From: Gemmatimonadaceae bacterium
GTDB lineage: Bacteria > Gemmatimonadota > Gemmatimonadetes > Gemmatimonadales > Gemmatimonadaceae
NCBI GenBank assembly: GCA_025358925.1
Contig: JANYHT010000030.1
Coordinates: 19,745-83,744 of the forward strand
Length of the DNA stretch: 64,000 bases
Direction of reading: 5' to 3'
Under the pieces are notes generated by a model, which did no database searches, had not been told where the DNA came from, and saw only the letters and a program-made list of their open reading frames with translations. Positions 44,241 to 53,402 of the stretch are shown in pieces (positions within the stretch are counted from its first letter, which is position 1; the number at the start of each line of letters is the position of its first letter). The position numbers and the translations under genes are program-made.

Positions 44241-45043
44241 GTGACCGTGTCTTGCGCCTTCGCGCAGCTCAACTCGTTGATCGCGCTGTCACGTCTCTTG
44301 AGTCGCGCAACGCACTCAGTGTGGACGCACACGGAGTGTCGCGCCGCGGCTTCCTCCGGGCGGGTAGTTCGTCGCTCGCCCTCGCCTTGCTCGCGGCCTG
44401 TGATTCAACCGGACCCAAGAGCGCCGAACATCTACTCGATTTCGCGACGCGTCGCAATGAAGTCGTGGAGCGATGGTTGCTGCGGCACACGCGGATGGAT
44501 CATGCGCGATCAAACGCGACTATAGCCGGTGACGAATTCCCATCGTACTTCGTGTCGAAACAAGTGCCAATGTGGGACGCAGCGACGGGTGGAGAATGGT
44601 CGCTTGCGGTAGGTGGGCTGGTGCGCACGCCGTTGACGCTGACGCTCGCGCAATTGATGGCCATGCCGCGCATTGAACAGCGGGTCGATCATTTTTGCGT
44701 TGAAGGATGGAACGCCGTAGCGAAATTCTCAGGTGTGAGTATGCGCGAAATTTTTAAATTGGTCGGTGCACTTCCGACTGCGGAGTACGTCGATTTCCAG
44801 TCATTTGACGACGACTATCACGAGAGCTGGGATATCGAGAGCGTGACGCATCCACAAACGATGATTGTGCTCGTGAAAGACGGACAACTATTGTCGCCAG
44901 CCTACGGCGCACCGGCGCGCGTGCATTCGCCGATCAAGTTGGGATACAAGAACACGAAGTACCTAACGAAAATCGAGTTTGGTGCTGAGCGGAATGGTGG
45001 CTACTGGACAGATCGGGGCTATGAGTGGTTTGGCGGAACGTGA
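44237..45043 (+). CDS. Molybdopterin-dependent oxidoreductase, YedY/MsrP-like (sulfite oxidase fold)
   Basis: 268 residues from ATG 44237. A Tat signal (SRRGFLRAGSSSLALALLAAC) ends in a possible lipobox, so it may be an anchored lipoprotein. LTLTLAQLMAMPRIEQRVDH is followed by FCVEGWNAVAKFSGVSMREI, where the cysteine is the molybdenum ligand. DFQSFDDDYHESWDI and GAPARVHSPIKLGYKNTKYL match the YedY/MsrP group. Likely roles are reduction of methionine sulfoxide or oxidation of a sulfur compound in the periplasm. It is coupled to the cytochrome b gene. Confidence 0.9.
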   Translation: MSDRVLRLRAAQLVDRAVTSLESRNALSVDAHGVSRRGFLRAGSSSLALALLAACDSTGPKSAEHLLDFATRRNEVVERWLLRHTRMDHARSNATIAGDEFPSYFVSKQVPMWDAATGGEWSLAVGGLVRTPLTLTLAQLMAMPRIEQRVDHFCVEGWNAVAKFSGVSMREIFKLVGALPTAEYVDFQSFDDDYHESWDIESVTHPQTMIVLVKDGQLLSPAYGAPARVHSPIKLGYKNTKYLTKIEFGAERNGGYWTDRGYEWFGGT

Positions 45044-45046
45044 TGT

Positions 45047-45105
45047 TAGGGGATAGGGGATAGGGGATCGGGGTTAGGGGATAGGGGTTAGGGGTTAGGG
45101 ATGAG
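45047..45105 (+). repeat. G-rich heptamer tandem array
   Basis: About eight tandem heptamers of TAGGGGA/TAGGGGT type follow the molybdoenzyme stop, giving seven GGGG runs and further GGG runs. The spacing of three bases between runs (ata, atc or tta) would allow a G-quadruplex. Nothing else is in the gap 45044-45181. Confidence 0.85.
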
Positions 45106-45181
45106 GGATAAATGCTCAGCTTGCTACCGCTTTAGCGTGAGCTTGCCATATTCTCGTCGTCCACTCACTCCGAGGTCAGCT

Positions 45182-45847
45182 ATGTCGCTCGACGAACACT
45201 CGATCACTGCACGGCGCACGTTCATTGGGAAGGTCGCCGCAGGTACGTTCGCACTTGCAACGACGCCACTGCTCTCCGCATCTGCACATACGCTATCGGC
45301 TGCTGGCGATGATCCGTGGCTCAAAGCACTGAAGGGAAAACACAAACAAGTGTTTGATGCACCGGCCACGAACGGCGGGTTTCCATTCATGTTTGCCGGC
45401 ACGTATCTGCAAACCATGATGGAGCATTACAAGCTCACGCCAGCGGACATCAGTGCGATGGTGGTCGTACGACACTTCGGAGTCGGCTTGGCACTGCAGG
45501 ATTCGGTCTGGAAAAAATATGCGCTCGGCAAAATGTTCAACGTCACCGATCCGGCGACAAAAGAGCCTGCCCTTCGAAATATCTTTTACAAATCGAGAGC
45601 GGGTGACATGCTCAACATCGAAGCATCGGCCGACAAACTACTCGCGAAAGGTGTCGTGATCGGCGCGTGCGGACTCGCGATGAAAGTCATGTCGGGAATG
45701 GCCAGCGCGGGCGCCGGTGTGAAGCCCGACGTGGCGCTCGCCGAGTGGCGCGCGGGGTTATTGCCGGGCGTCTACGAGCTGCCCAGTGGTGTGCTTGGCG
45801 TCGCGAAGGCGCAGGAAGTCGGGTGTACGTACTGCTTCGCGGGGTAG
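45182..45847 (+). CDS. Tat-exported DsrE-like protein
   Basis: 221 residues from ATG 45182. A Tat signal (ARRTFIGKVAAGTFALATTP) precedes a DsrE/DsrF-like fold: FMFAGTYLQTMMEHYKLTPA, ISAMVVVRHFGVGLALQD, and GVVIGACGLAMKVMSGMASA. Cysteines occur at GACGLA and in the C-terminal GCTYCFAG. DsrE proteins carry or transfer sulfur. Placed behind a sulfite-oxidase-like enzyme and thiol-transfer proteins, it suggests periplasmic sulfur chemistry. Confidence 0.75.
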   Translation: MSLDEHSITARRTFIGKVAAGTFALATTPLLSASAHTLSAAGDDPWLKALKGKHKQVFDAPATNGGFPFMFAGTYLQTMMEHYKLTPADISAMVVVRHFGVGLALQDSVWKKYALGKMFNVTDPATKEPALRNIFYKSRAGDMLNIEASADKLLAKGVVIGACGLAMKVMSGMASAGAGVKPDVALAEWRAGLLPGVYELPSGVLGVAKAQEVGCTYCFAG

Positions 45848-45946
45848 TCGTTTGATCCGTGACGCCACGTGAATGCGCTCTTGAAGTGGAGCCCCCATCC
45901 TCAGCAACAGGAGCATTCGCGTGGCCGGTCGGTGACGGGGGTCAAG

Positions 45947-45975
45947 TTGCAGAACTCCATGCGTGAGTTCTGCAA
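45947..45975. terminator. Perfect 11-bp hairpin between convergent genes
   Basis: TTGCAGAACTC at 45947-45957, loop CATGCGT, exact complement at 45965-45975. It sits in the 216-base gap between the ends of the DsrE-like gene and the S9 peptidase gene, as expected for a shared terminator, though no T-tract follows. No gene is visible in this gap. Confidence 0.45.
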
Positions 45976-46063
45976 GCAGCACTGGAGGACACCGCTGTGC
46001 ACGTTGCGAAGATCGAGACGAAACAGTTTGCCGACGAATGTTCGTCGCGACTCTCCCCAGCAA

Positions 46064-48064
46064 TCAGGGCGTCGTCGGGCGCAAAAATTGGTCATACCAC
46101 GACACATACCGATCCAGTCGGTCTTTCACAAATGATGGCCGAGTAATGCCGTGAAATTGTCCAGGGTAGACGACGAGTTGGGTTTTGACGCCAAGTGATG
46201 AAAGCGCTTGATACATCTGCTCGCCACCAATGACCGGCACGTTCTCATCTTTTTCGCCACCAAGAAATAACGTTGGGGTCTTAATGCGATCGGCATGCCA
46301 AAAAGGGTAGGAGATTTTCTCCCATACTTTGGGATTCTTCCACGGCGCACCGAGTTCGTTTTCGTATTGATAGATGTACTGGTCGGTGCCGTACATCGTG
46401 GTCTGTAATGCACTACCGGCGCCGCTGGTTGCCGCCTTGAATCGCGTGGTGGTTGCGATGGTGTAGTCGGTGAGAATGCCGCCGTAACTCCAACCACCAA
46501 TGCCAAGTCGTAGTGTGTCGACGATGCCCATCGCAATCACGTGATCAACACCGGCAAGTAGATCCTGCACCTCTTTGTTGCCCCAGTCTGCAAAAATCGC
46601 TTTCTTCCACGCTTGGCCACGTCCTGAACTGCCACGATAGTTCACAGCGAGGACGAGATATCCGTTGGCGGCAAGCAGTTCACGCTCGGTGCTGAACGCG
46701 TGTTGATCTTGGCCATTGGGACCGCCGTGAATGCGCAATAGCAGTGGATACTTGACGCCGGATTTAAAAGTTGCAGGTTTGACCAACAATGCATTCACCG
46801 TGAGACCATCACGATTTTGAAACGAAATGTCTTCTGTGGTTCCAAGCTTCAACTCGGCCAGCAATGCGTCGTTGACGTGGGTAAGCGCGCGTAGCGTGCC
46901 ATTTGCGACCGCATGCAATTCCGGTGTGGTGGTTGCGGTCGCAGCGCGTGCGACAACGCGACCGTTTGCGGTGGCGTCGTACGCGTTGAGTACGCGACGA
47001 CCATCCGTCATGCGTGTTACAACGCCGCCATCGATCGAGATACTGGCGAGATGTTGCGCGCGATCATCGCCCAACAAGAAACGGATGGACGTTCCATCGG
47101 TACTAAACGTGAGATCGCTTACGTCGCGATCCAGTGTACCGGCAATGAGCCGTGGCGAACCGCCGGTGCTCGGTATCACGGCGATCTGGTTTTGATTGTA
47201 CGCGGACAATTGCGGTTCGCTGCCTTGCAGATACGCGATCGTACGACCGTCTGGGCTCCACACCGGACTTGCATCCGGTCCAACCCACGTCGTCAGCTTG
47301 AGCGGCGTTGCATGCGCCACGGCGTCCACCACAAAGATGTCGCTGTTGTTGACGCGATCTGGATCGGTCGCACCACGCTCACTCGTGAACGCTATGCGCT
47401 TACCATCGGGCGACCAACGCAGTTGCGAGTCATCGAAGTCTCCGCTGGTGATCTGTTCCACCGTCTTTGTCGCGACATTCAGCATCCAAATGTGGTCGCG
47501 CAGTCGATTGAGAAACCCCGTATAGTCGCGTTTGAACGCATAGCGATCAACAACGATAGGTTTCGGATTCTTGTTCTTCAGTGAATCAGGTCTGAGGTCT
47601 TCGGGGTCAAGGTCGTGAGACATAAACGCGATGCGAGTACCATCCGGCGACCATTCGTAGTCGGCAACACCGCCCTTGATATCGGTCAGCCGCACCGCTT
47701 CTCCACCCGCGCGTTCGAGCAGCCAGAGTTGCCCACCTTTCGATTCAAAACGTCCGGAGACGAACGACAAATACCGATTGTCAGGACTCCAGCGCGGATT
47801 GTCTTCGCTCTCAGGAGAGCTGGTCATGCGCAATGTGCGCTTGCCGTCCCAACTCACCATCCAGACGTCGCTGTCGCTCTTATCTTTGGCCGAGTCGACG
47901 GTGGTGACAGTGTACGCGACCCACTCGCCGTCTGGAGAGATGCGCGGCGTGCCCACATCACGCAGCCGGTATATGTCGGCGCTGCGAATGGGGCGGGTAG
48001 ATTGAGCGTGGAGTGTCGGCGCGACGAACGCAAGGGACAAAACAGCAACGAGAAGACGGCGCAT
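46064..48064 (-). CDS. Exported S9 family prolyl-oligopeptidase-like peptidase
   Basis: 666 residues from ATG 48064 with a signal peptide (LLVAVLSLAFVAPTLHAQS). The N-terminal half is a WD40-like propeller of PD40 repeats (SPDGEWVAYTVTT, SPDNRYLSFVSG, SPDGTRIAFMSH, SPDGKRIAFTSE). The C-terminal alpha/beta hydrolase has the serine GGWSYGGILTDY, the aspartate region FLGGEKDENVPV and the histidine PGQFHGI. It should act as a dipeptidyl or acylaminoacyl peptidase in the periplasm. Confidence 0.93.
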   Translation of the reverse strand: MRRLLVAVLSLAFVAPTLHAQSTRPIRSADIYRLRDVGTPRISPDGEWVAYTVTTVDSAKDKSDSDVWMVSWDGKRTLRMTSSPESEDNPRWSPDNRYLSFVSGRFESKGGQLWLLERAGGEAVRLTDIKGGVADYEWSPDGTRIAFMSHDLDPEDLRPDSLKNKNPKPIVVDRYAFKRDYTGFLNRLRDHIWMLNVATKTVEQITSGDFDDSQLRWSPDGKRIAFTSERGATDPDRVNNSDIFVVDAVAHATPLKLTTWVGPDASPVWSPDGRTIAYLQGSEPQLSAYNQNQIAVIPSTGGSPRLIAGTLDRDVSDLTFSTDGTSIRFLLGDDRAQHLASISIDGGVVTRMTDGRRVLNAYDATANGRVVARAATATTTPELHAVANGTLRALTHVNDALLAELKLGTTEDISFQNRDGLTVNALLVKPATFKSGVKYPLLLRIHGGPNGQDQHAFSTERELLAANGYLVLAVNYRGSSGRGQAWKKAIFADWGNKEVQDLLAGVDHVIAMGIVDTLRLGIGGWSYGGILTDYTIATTTRFKAATSGAGSALQTTMYGTDQYIYQYENELGAPWKNPKVWEKISYPFWHADRIKTPTLFLGGEKDENVPVIGGEQMYQALSSLGVKTQLVVYPGQFHGITRPSFVKDRLDRYVSWYDQFLRPTTP

Positions 48065-48134
48065 GTTTGCGGCGGGTCGCGGGGCAGGGATGGTTACTCT
48101 GCCGTACGATGCAGCGGAATTTGACAATGCGGTA

Positions 48135-48362
48135 CTACCCTTCGCGCATTTCGGCGTCGGCGAGGTGCTTCATTCGCCCGCTTGACCGCTTGTTTTGCAG
48201 CATCGCGGCGCGACCGATGAAGGGGATCGATCATCCGCGTACTTTTTGCGTGAATCGGTCGCTCCACGCGACGGTAAGGTTGGGCACATCGCTGGTGCCA
48301 GTCAACAAATCGATACGATCCGGCGGCAGGCAAAACTGAATGTGCTATTCCCGGACGCGCAA
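48135..48362 (-). pseudogene. Nucleotidyltransferase remnant (AbiEii/DUF6036-like)
   Basis: Minus strand, one frame with two in-frame stops. HIQFCLPPDRIDLLTGTSDV (after a TAG at 48347-48345), then VPNLTVAWSDRFTQKVRG, then a TGA, then IPFIGRAAMLQNKRSSGRMK followed by HLADAEMREG. The order PPxRIDLLT ... (V/I)PFIGRxxxxxNKRxxGRxKxLADxE is the typical C-terminal half of small nucleotidyltransferase-fold proteins used as antitoxins or tRNA-modifying toxins. Only the C-terminal half remains, so it is dead. Confidence 0.65.
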
Positions 48363-48432
48363 TATTCTCAACGCCTATTACCACCGCGTCGATGGCTGCA
48401 CCGCGGAAAGCGCTTGCTCGGCTTTCTGCCTA

Positions 48433-48581
48433 CTACTTGGTCTTCGGTTTGCATCTGCCTTTGGCGCCTGGTTTTTTCCCGGCGTTGGCTCGTAACCAGT
48501 CCAACACCGTTTGCCCTGCTTCGACTTGGTCGCTGCTTTCGTGCCTGTCCTGTTAGCGCGCGCTTTTTTCACTGCTGCCAT
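48433..48581 (-). pseudogene. Small basic protein with homopolymer frameshift
   Basis: The start at 48581 reads MAAVKKARANRTGTKAATKS, then KQGKRCWTGYEPTPGK. In the current frame it then reads NQAPKADANRR. Adding one A to the run of six (complement of 48472-48477) gives KKPGAKGRCKPKTK and a stop at 48433, the ending expected for the small CWxGYxxxPGxKPxxxGSC-type protein family. It would be 49 residues. The indel is in a homopolymer, so an assembly error is possible. Confidence 0.6.
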
Positions 48582-48880
48582 GCGTGCCTCACTTCTCAGA
48601 AGAGCGAACCGGAAAAAGCTTTCTCGGCAATAAATAGGTGCAAAAAGGCTGCCATCCAGGATAACCCGCTACTTCCGCACCAGTCGTCAGCACCTGACAA
48701 ATCGGCGAGCAACATGACCGGCATGTGGGGTGGCGAGAGCACACCAGCCGCTGCGTAATTACGCCGGAAACCTCGAAGTCAATGCGCGCGGAACGGCGCG
48801 AACATCGCCACGATCGCGCGAATCTTTCATCTCGCCACATCATTTTCGCACACAAGCTTTGTGCGGTCAGAAATTTGATA
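48582..48880. other. Stretch without recognisable gene
   Basis: The region between the small basic protein and the PEP-CTERM-like remnant shows no conserved protein on either strand. It should hold the promoter and signal-peptide region of the downstream PEP-CTERM protein, but neither is visible, which supports loss of the 5' end of that gene. Confidence 0.4.
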
Positions 48881-50686
48881 GTGACGACCGATTGGATCGC
48901 GATCAACGGTCTGGTGGCCGGCGCTTCGAACTCCAACGGCATGCTCGTCACCGTGAACACCAGCACCGCGGGCACGATCAACGGTACGATCGGCGTGAAC
49001 TTCACCAGCGCTGGTGCGGTGAACAATGTGAGCAATGGACTTGGCTCACTCGCAGTCGGTAGCGCAGCGTTAGGTGTAAGCGGAACGATCAATACGGTCG
49101 CCAACGTCATCAACACGGCCAACCCGGTCGTGAACAACGCGCCAATCAATCTTGGGAACGTTCGCATCAACAGTGCGTCGCCAACGGCATTCGTAAATCT
49201 TACCAACCAGACGATGACGCTGCCGCAGGCCGCACTCAACGCCACGATCGCCGGAAACGCACAGATCAACGCTTCAGGGAAGCTTCAACCTGCTGAATCC
49301 GGGCGCAACGAACAGCAACAGTCTGCAGGTCGCGATGAACACGTCGACGGCGGGACTAAAAAATGGCACCGCGACGATCAACCTCGTTTCGGACGCGAGC
49401 AACGTCGGTAACTGCGCGCCGAACTGTCAGATGGCCCTGCCGTCGCAGAACGTCGCGGTGAATGGCGCCGTCTATCGGACGGCCAACCCGACGCTCAACA
49501 CGTCTTCCGTGACACTCGTGGCACGCCGCGGTGGTGTCGGGCCGAGTGCTAACGTCAGCGTCACGAACGCATCGCCTGACATCTACACCGAACGCCTCAA
49601 CGCATCCTTCGGCAGCGCTCCGGCCGGCTTCGCCACGTCGGGCGCCATCACGGGTCTCGCGACGGGCGCAAACAGCACGGTACTCGCCATCGCGCTCAAC
49701 ACGGGAACGGCGGGAGCATTTGGCGGCAACGCGTCGATCAACTACATCTCGAGCGGTGCCGGCACGACTGGCGCAGCGGATGCGAGTGTTGGCACTGGCA
49801 TTGTGAACGTGATCGGCAAGTATACGAAAGTGCCGTTGGCCAGGTCAACACGAACAACGTGAACTTTGGCATCGTGCATGTCGGCGACGTTATAAGCCCG
49901 CTCGGTGTGTCGGTCACGAACGGCGCAGCCGTCACCGCGCTCAACGACGTGCTCTTCGGGGATATCACCACCAGCAGCGCGATGTTCTCGGCCAGCGGTA
50001 ACCTCGGAAGTGGCGTCGCCACGGGCTCGACGAACGGTTCGTCGCTCGCCGTCGGATTAAACACCACCAGTGCAGGTATCTACAACGGCTCTGCGTCGGT
50101 AAATCTCAACAGTCACAACAGCAACATGGCCGATCTCTCACTCGGCAGCACGCCCGTTTTGCTCAAGGCGCAGGTCAACAATTATGCGAAGGCCGCGTTC
50201 GCCAAGACCAGCGGTTTCGGTCTCTTCACGCAGGTGCCGGGTGGATTCACTCTGAACTTCGGCTCAGTGGTGCAGAGTACCAATGGATTGCTGGCCGGAC
50301 TTGGCGTGGCCAATACGGCGACCGGCCCGTCTGATCTGCTCGGCGGTAATTTTGCCTTCGGACCACTGACGGCATTCACCATCAGCGGGCTCGGCGCCTT
50401 TACTGGCATCGATGCGGGATTGCTCTACAGCGGCATCGGAATCGGGTTCAATTTGAACACGCTGGGCGCCTTCTCACAGATCATCACCCTCCAGTCGTAT
50501 GGCTACAACACGAGCGGCTACAACGCGGCGCTCTCCGACGTGAAGCTCACTCTCAGTGGTGTCGTCACGTCGGCCGCTGTGTCGACCGTGCCGGAGCCCA
50601 GTACGCTGGCGTTGATGGTTGCGGGCATCGTGGCGCTGGCGGGAATGCAGCGGCGGAAGCGCGCACTCCATTTGAAGTCCATTTGA
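48881..50686 (+). pseudogene. Choice-of-anchor-D PEP-CTERM protein, two frameshifts, 5' end missing
   Basis: Repeat units of the choice-of-anchor-D type run through three frames: ASNSNGMLVTVNTSTAGTIN (frame 1), LQVAMNTSTAGLKNGTATIN (frame 2, from about 49284) and VNFGIVHVGDVISPLGVSVT (frame 3, from about 49838). The joins can be repaired by removing one G near 49279-49281 and adding one G near 49836. The protein ends with VPEPSTLALMVAGIVALAGM and RRKR, a PEP-CTERM sorting signal. No signal peptide is found upstream of 48881. About 600 residues remain. Codon use favours GGC, AAC and CTC more than neighbours. Confidence 0.8.
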
Positions 50687-50769
50687 ACTGAATGCGAATG
50701 GAAGGACGCGACATGATCTTTTTGCAGCGCGAATAGTCCACGTACGACTCATCCAACAGGCTTTCCAAC

Positions 50770-51060
50770 ATGCTTGCTCTATCGACAGGCTTGAGCGGAC
50801 TTGCCGTCGCTCTCGTTGTCCTCAACGGTTCGCTTGTGATGGGCAACCAGACGCGTCAAGCCGAGATCAGTGCACGACAGGTGGGTGTGCAGCAGACCGC
50901 GCACCTGCAGGTGCTGCAGACCGAGATTGCCAAAGCGCTCGCCGATCTCGCCATCAAGAGCAACGACAAGCAGATCCTCGACATGCTCGCGTCGAACGGC
51001 ATCACGGTTACGCTGAACAATCCGCCTGCAGGTTCTGCCACTCCAGAGAGGAAGCGCTGA
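50770..51060 (+). CDS. Small membrane-anchored coiled-coil protein
   Basis: 96 residues from ATG 50770. One N-terminal membrane helix (TGLSGLAVALVVLNGSLVM), then a coiled coil rich in Gln, Leu and Ala (TAHLQVLQTEIAKALADLAI). It ends with LASNGITVTLNNPP then PAGSATPERKR. It is the first of a pair: the next gene has the same layout, and its ATG follows 1 base after this stop. I know such pairs only as uncharacterised proteins. They may form an envelope complex. Confidence 0.6.
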   Translation: MLALSTGLSGLAVALVVLNGSLVMGNQTRQAEISARQVGVQQTAHLQVLQTEIAKALADLAIKSNDKQILDMLASNGITVTLNNPPAGSATPERKR

Positions 51061-51061
51061 T

Positions 51062-51320
51062 ATGCCACTACGCGACGAAAGAACGGCACGAGCTATTTCT
51101 GCCGATGATGCTGATGGCTGTCGCATTGGTCAGTTGGTTTGGTTTGCAAACCTACGAGCTGGCGGGCAACCGCAAGCAGCTGTCAACACTCATGGCGACA
51201 CAGGACACGCAGGTCGCGGCCGCGATGAAGATCCGCACCGCCCTGGACAAACTGGCGGCCGACACACAGCGACTCGCGAACGCCGGCAACACCAACGCGC
51301 GCGTCATCGTCGAAGAGCTG
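51062..51320 (+). pseudogene. Companion small membrane coiled-coil protein, frameshifted and truncated
   Basis: ATG 51062 reads MPLRDER and then, if one A is removed near 51081-51086, continues HELFLPMMLMAVALVSWFGL followed by QTYELAGNRKQLSTL, a membrane helix and a coiled coil ending LANAGNTNARVIVEEL. Relatives continue with about 15-20 residues (KRxGVTI-like), but here the frame runs on into the upstream region of the amidohydrolase gene. So the 3' end was replaced near 51320. Confidence 0.55.
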
Positions 51321-51380
51321 CTTTACGCCGCAGCGTTGTGTGCGCTGGCCCTCGCGCGAGCCGCACTTCAACTTGGTGAC

Positions 51381-53402
51381 ATGAAGCTACGCACGAATTT
51401 CGCAAGCACTCACTCCGCGGCATGGTTTGCGCTACTCGGCGCATCCACCATCACCATCGGCTCGCGCCCGCAAGCGGCGTCGCATCAATACGCAGTTCCC
51501 GATAGTGGTGCAATTCGTGTGCATTTGCTTGGTCACGCAATCGGAAGCGAGCACTACACCATTCGCCGTGAGGGCAACAGGTTTGCGCTGACGGACACGT
51601 TTACGTTCACCGACCGGGGCGGCCGCATTGAACTCGCCTCAACGTTTCAGTACACGCCGACATTTGAACCGCGCCACCTGCATTCCACGGGGAAAACGTA
51701 CCGCTTCGTCAATGTCGATGCTGATGTCGTAGTGAATGGTGCGCGCGCCGCGGTGCGGAGCCTGGAAGACTCGAGCAGCATTTCCGTTCCGAAATCGTTT
51801 TTTACAATAGCCGGATATGCACCACTTGAATTGCAAGCAATCCTCGTTCGGTATTGGGAAACGCACGGCAAACCGGAACGCATTGCAATTGCACCGGGTG
51901 ACTCTACTGCCATGGTGCAGGTTCAGGATCTCGGCAATACCGGCGTGCTGTTGAAAGAATCGCCGAACATCACGCTCACACGTTACGCGATTGACGGCGT
52001 CGCGTGGGGGCGCGAAATCCTGTACCTCGACGCCGACTCCCGGTTTGCAGCGATTGTTACGCGTGCCAACCTGTTGCCGCTTGAAGGAATTCGGGAGGAC
52101 ATCGCAACACGATATCCATCGATGCTCGCGGCAATCTCCGCCGACGCCGCGCGCGCCGAACTCGCATTAGCTGCGCGAACCGCCGCTTCAATTTCCGTTG
52201 TGGCTGACGGAACGTTCGCACTTGTCGGTGCGCGCATCATTGACGGCACGCCAGCGCCACCGGTTGAAGACGGTACGGTGATTGTGCGTGACGGTCGAAT
52301 CGTTGCTGTCGGTCCGCGCACTGCTGTGATCATACCGCCCGGCGTGCGGGTCATTGACATGCACGGGAAGTCCATCATCCCCGGCCTGTGGGACATGCAC
52401 GCACACGTGGCGCTCCCCGAGTGGGGATTCGCGTATCTCGGCGTTGGCGTCACCACCGTGCGCGACATGGGCGGAGAAGAAAGTTTTCTCGTTCCGTTTC
52501 GCGATGCAATTCTTGCGGGAAGGGTGCTCGGACCGCGATTGCTGTTGGCAGGTCTCGTTGACGGAAGCGGTGCTGAAGCGTTCGGTACAGTCTACGCCGA
52601 CACACCGGAGCAAGGTCGAGCGGTAGTCGACGCGTATCATGCGGCGGGATTTCAGCAGATAAAGTTGTACATGCTCATCAAAGCCGACGTGGCCGGTGCA
52701 ATCATTAAACGCGCGCATGCATTGGGAATGACCGTGACAGGACACGTACCGCGTTCACTCACACTCGCCGCGATGGTTGACTCGGGTGCGGACAACGTCG
52801 CGCACATGCCGCTAAGAGGTGACCCACATAGCGATGGGGTGAAGCAGCAGATTCAAATGCTCGCCGAAAAACATGTCGTTATTGATCCGACCCTGTCGTG
52901 GAACGAACTGCTCGGACACTCGATGCAAACATCGTTAACAGCGTTTCAACCCGGCTTCGCAGAAGCACCGTGGCCTCTACGCGCGTCGTACGGCAGCGTT
53001 CGAAATGTCGGCGATTCATCTACCGCCAATCGTAACGTGCGCCAGAGTCTCGCGTTGATAAAAGCACTGCATGATGCCGGCGTGCGCATTGTCGCTGGTA
53101 CCGATTATGGTTTGCCTGGATTCAGTTTACTCCGCGAGCTGGAATTGTATGTTGCCGCAGGATTGTCACCGCTGGATGCGATTCGTTCAGCGACAGCGGT
53201 GCCGTCAGAAGTCATGGGGTTGAGTACAGAGACCGGCACCATTGCCGTTGGCAAACGCGCAGATCTCGTCGTGCTAAACGGCAACCCATTGACGGACATC
53301 AGCAACGTGCGCCGTGGCAGATGGGTCGTCAGCGCTGGGCGCATGTTCGAAATGACAGCCTTGCGAAGCGCTGTGGGATTTTCGGCAACGAGTGCGCATT
53401 GA
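51381..53402 (+). CDS. Exported metal-dependent amidohydrolase
   Basis: 673 residues from ATG 51381, with a signal peptide (AWFALLGASTITIGSRPQAA); the frame upstream belongs to the truncated neighbour. Residues up to about 270 are a beta-rich domain seen at the N-terminus of some exported amidohydrolases (VHLLGHAIGSEHYTIRREGN). The catalytic barrel follows: GLWDMHAHVALPEWG (HxH metal ligands), QIKLYMLIKADVAG (lysine), TVTGHVPRSL, NVAHMPL and VAGTDYGLPG (Asp). It resembles imidazolonepropionase-like and prolidase-type amidohydrolases. It is intact between two broken genes. Confidence 0.9.
   Translation: MKLRTNFASTHSAAWFALLGASTITIGSRPQAASHQYAVPDSGAIRVHLLGHAIGSEHYTIRREGNRFALTDTFTFTDRGGRIELASTFQYTPTFEPRHLHSTGKTYRFVNVDADVVVNGARAAVRSLEDSSSISVPKSFFTIAGYAPLELQAILVRYWETHGKPERIAIAPGDSTAMVQVQDLGNTGVLLKESPNITLTRYAIDGVAWGREILYLDADSRFAAIVTRANLLPLEGIREDIATRYPSMLAAISADAARAELALAARTAASISVVADGTFALVGARIIDGTPAPPVEDGTVIVRDGRIVAVGPRTAVIIPPGVRVIDMHGKSIIPGLWDMHAHVALPEWGFAYLGVGVTTVRDMGGEESFLVPFRDAILAGRVLGPRLLLAGLVDGSGAEAFGTVYADTPEQGRAVVDAYHAAGFQQIKLYMLIKADVAGAIIKRAHALGMTVTGHVPRSLTLAAMVDSGADNVAHMPLRGDPHSDGVKQQIQMLAEKHVVIDPTLSWNELLGHSMQTSLTAFQPGFAEAPWPLRASYGSVRNVGDSSTANRNVRQSLALIKALHDAGVRIVAGTDYGLPGFSLLRELELYVAAGLSPLDAIRSATAVPSEVMGLSTETGTIAVGKRADLVVLNGNPLTDISNVRRGRWVVSAGRMFEMTALRSAVGFSATSAH

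Noticed and set aside
45047..45105. CRISPR array or telomere-like repeat
   Set aside because: The unit is only seven bases with no spacers, and it lies inside a gene cluster.
48620..48720. Possible riboswitch upstream of the PEP-CTERM remnant
   Set aside because: AGGTGC and GCACCT could pair, but no known riboswitch core could be matched.
48589..49269. 226-residue minus-strand frame that looks hydrophobic
   Set aside because: It is the complement of the Asn/Thr/Gly repeats of the PEP-CTERM protein; the repeats are clearly meaningful on the plus strand.
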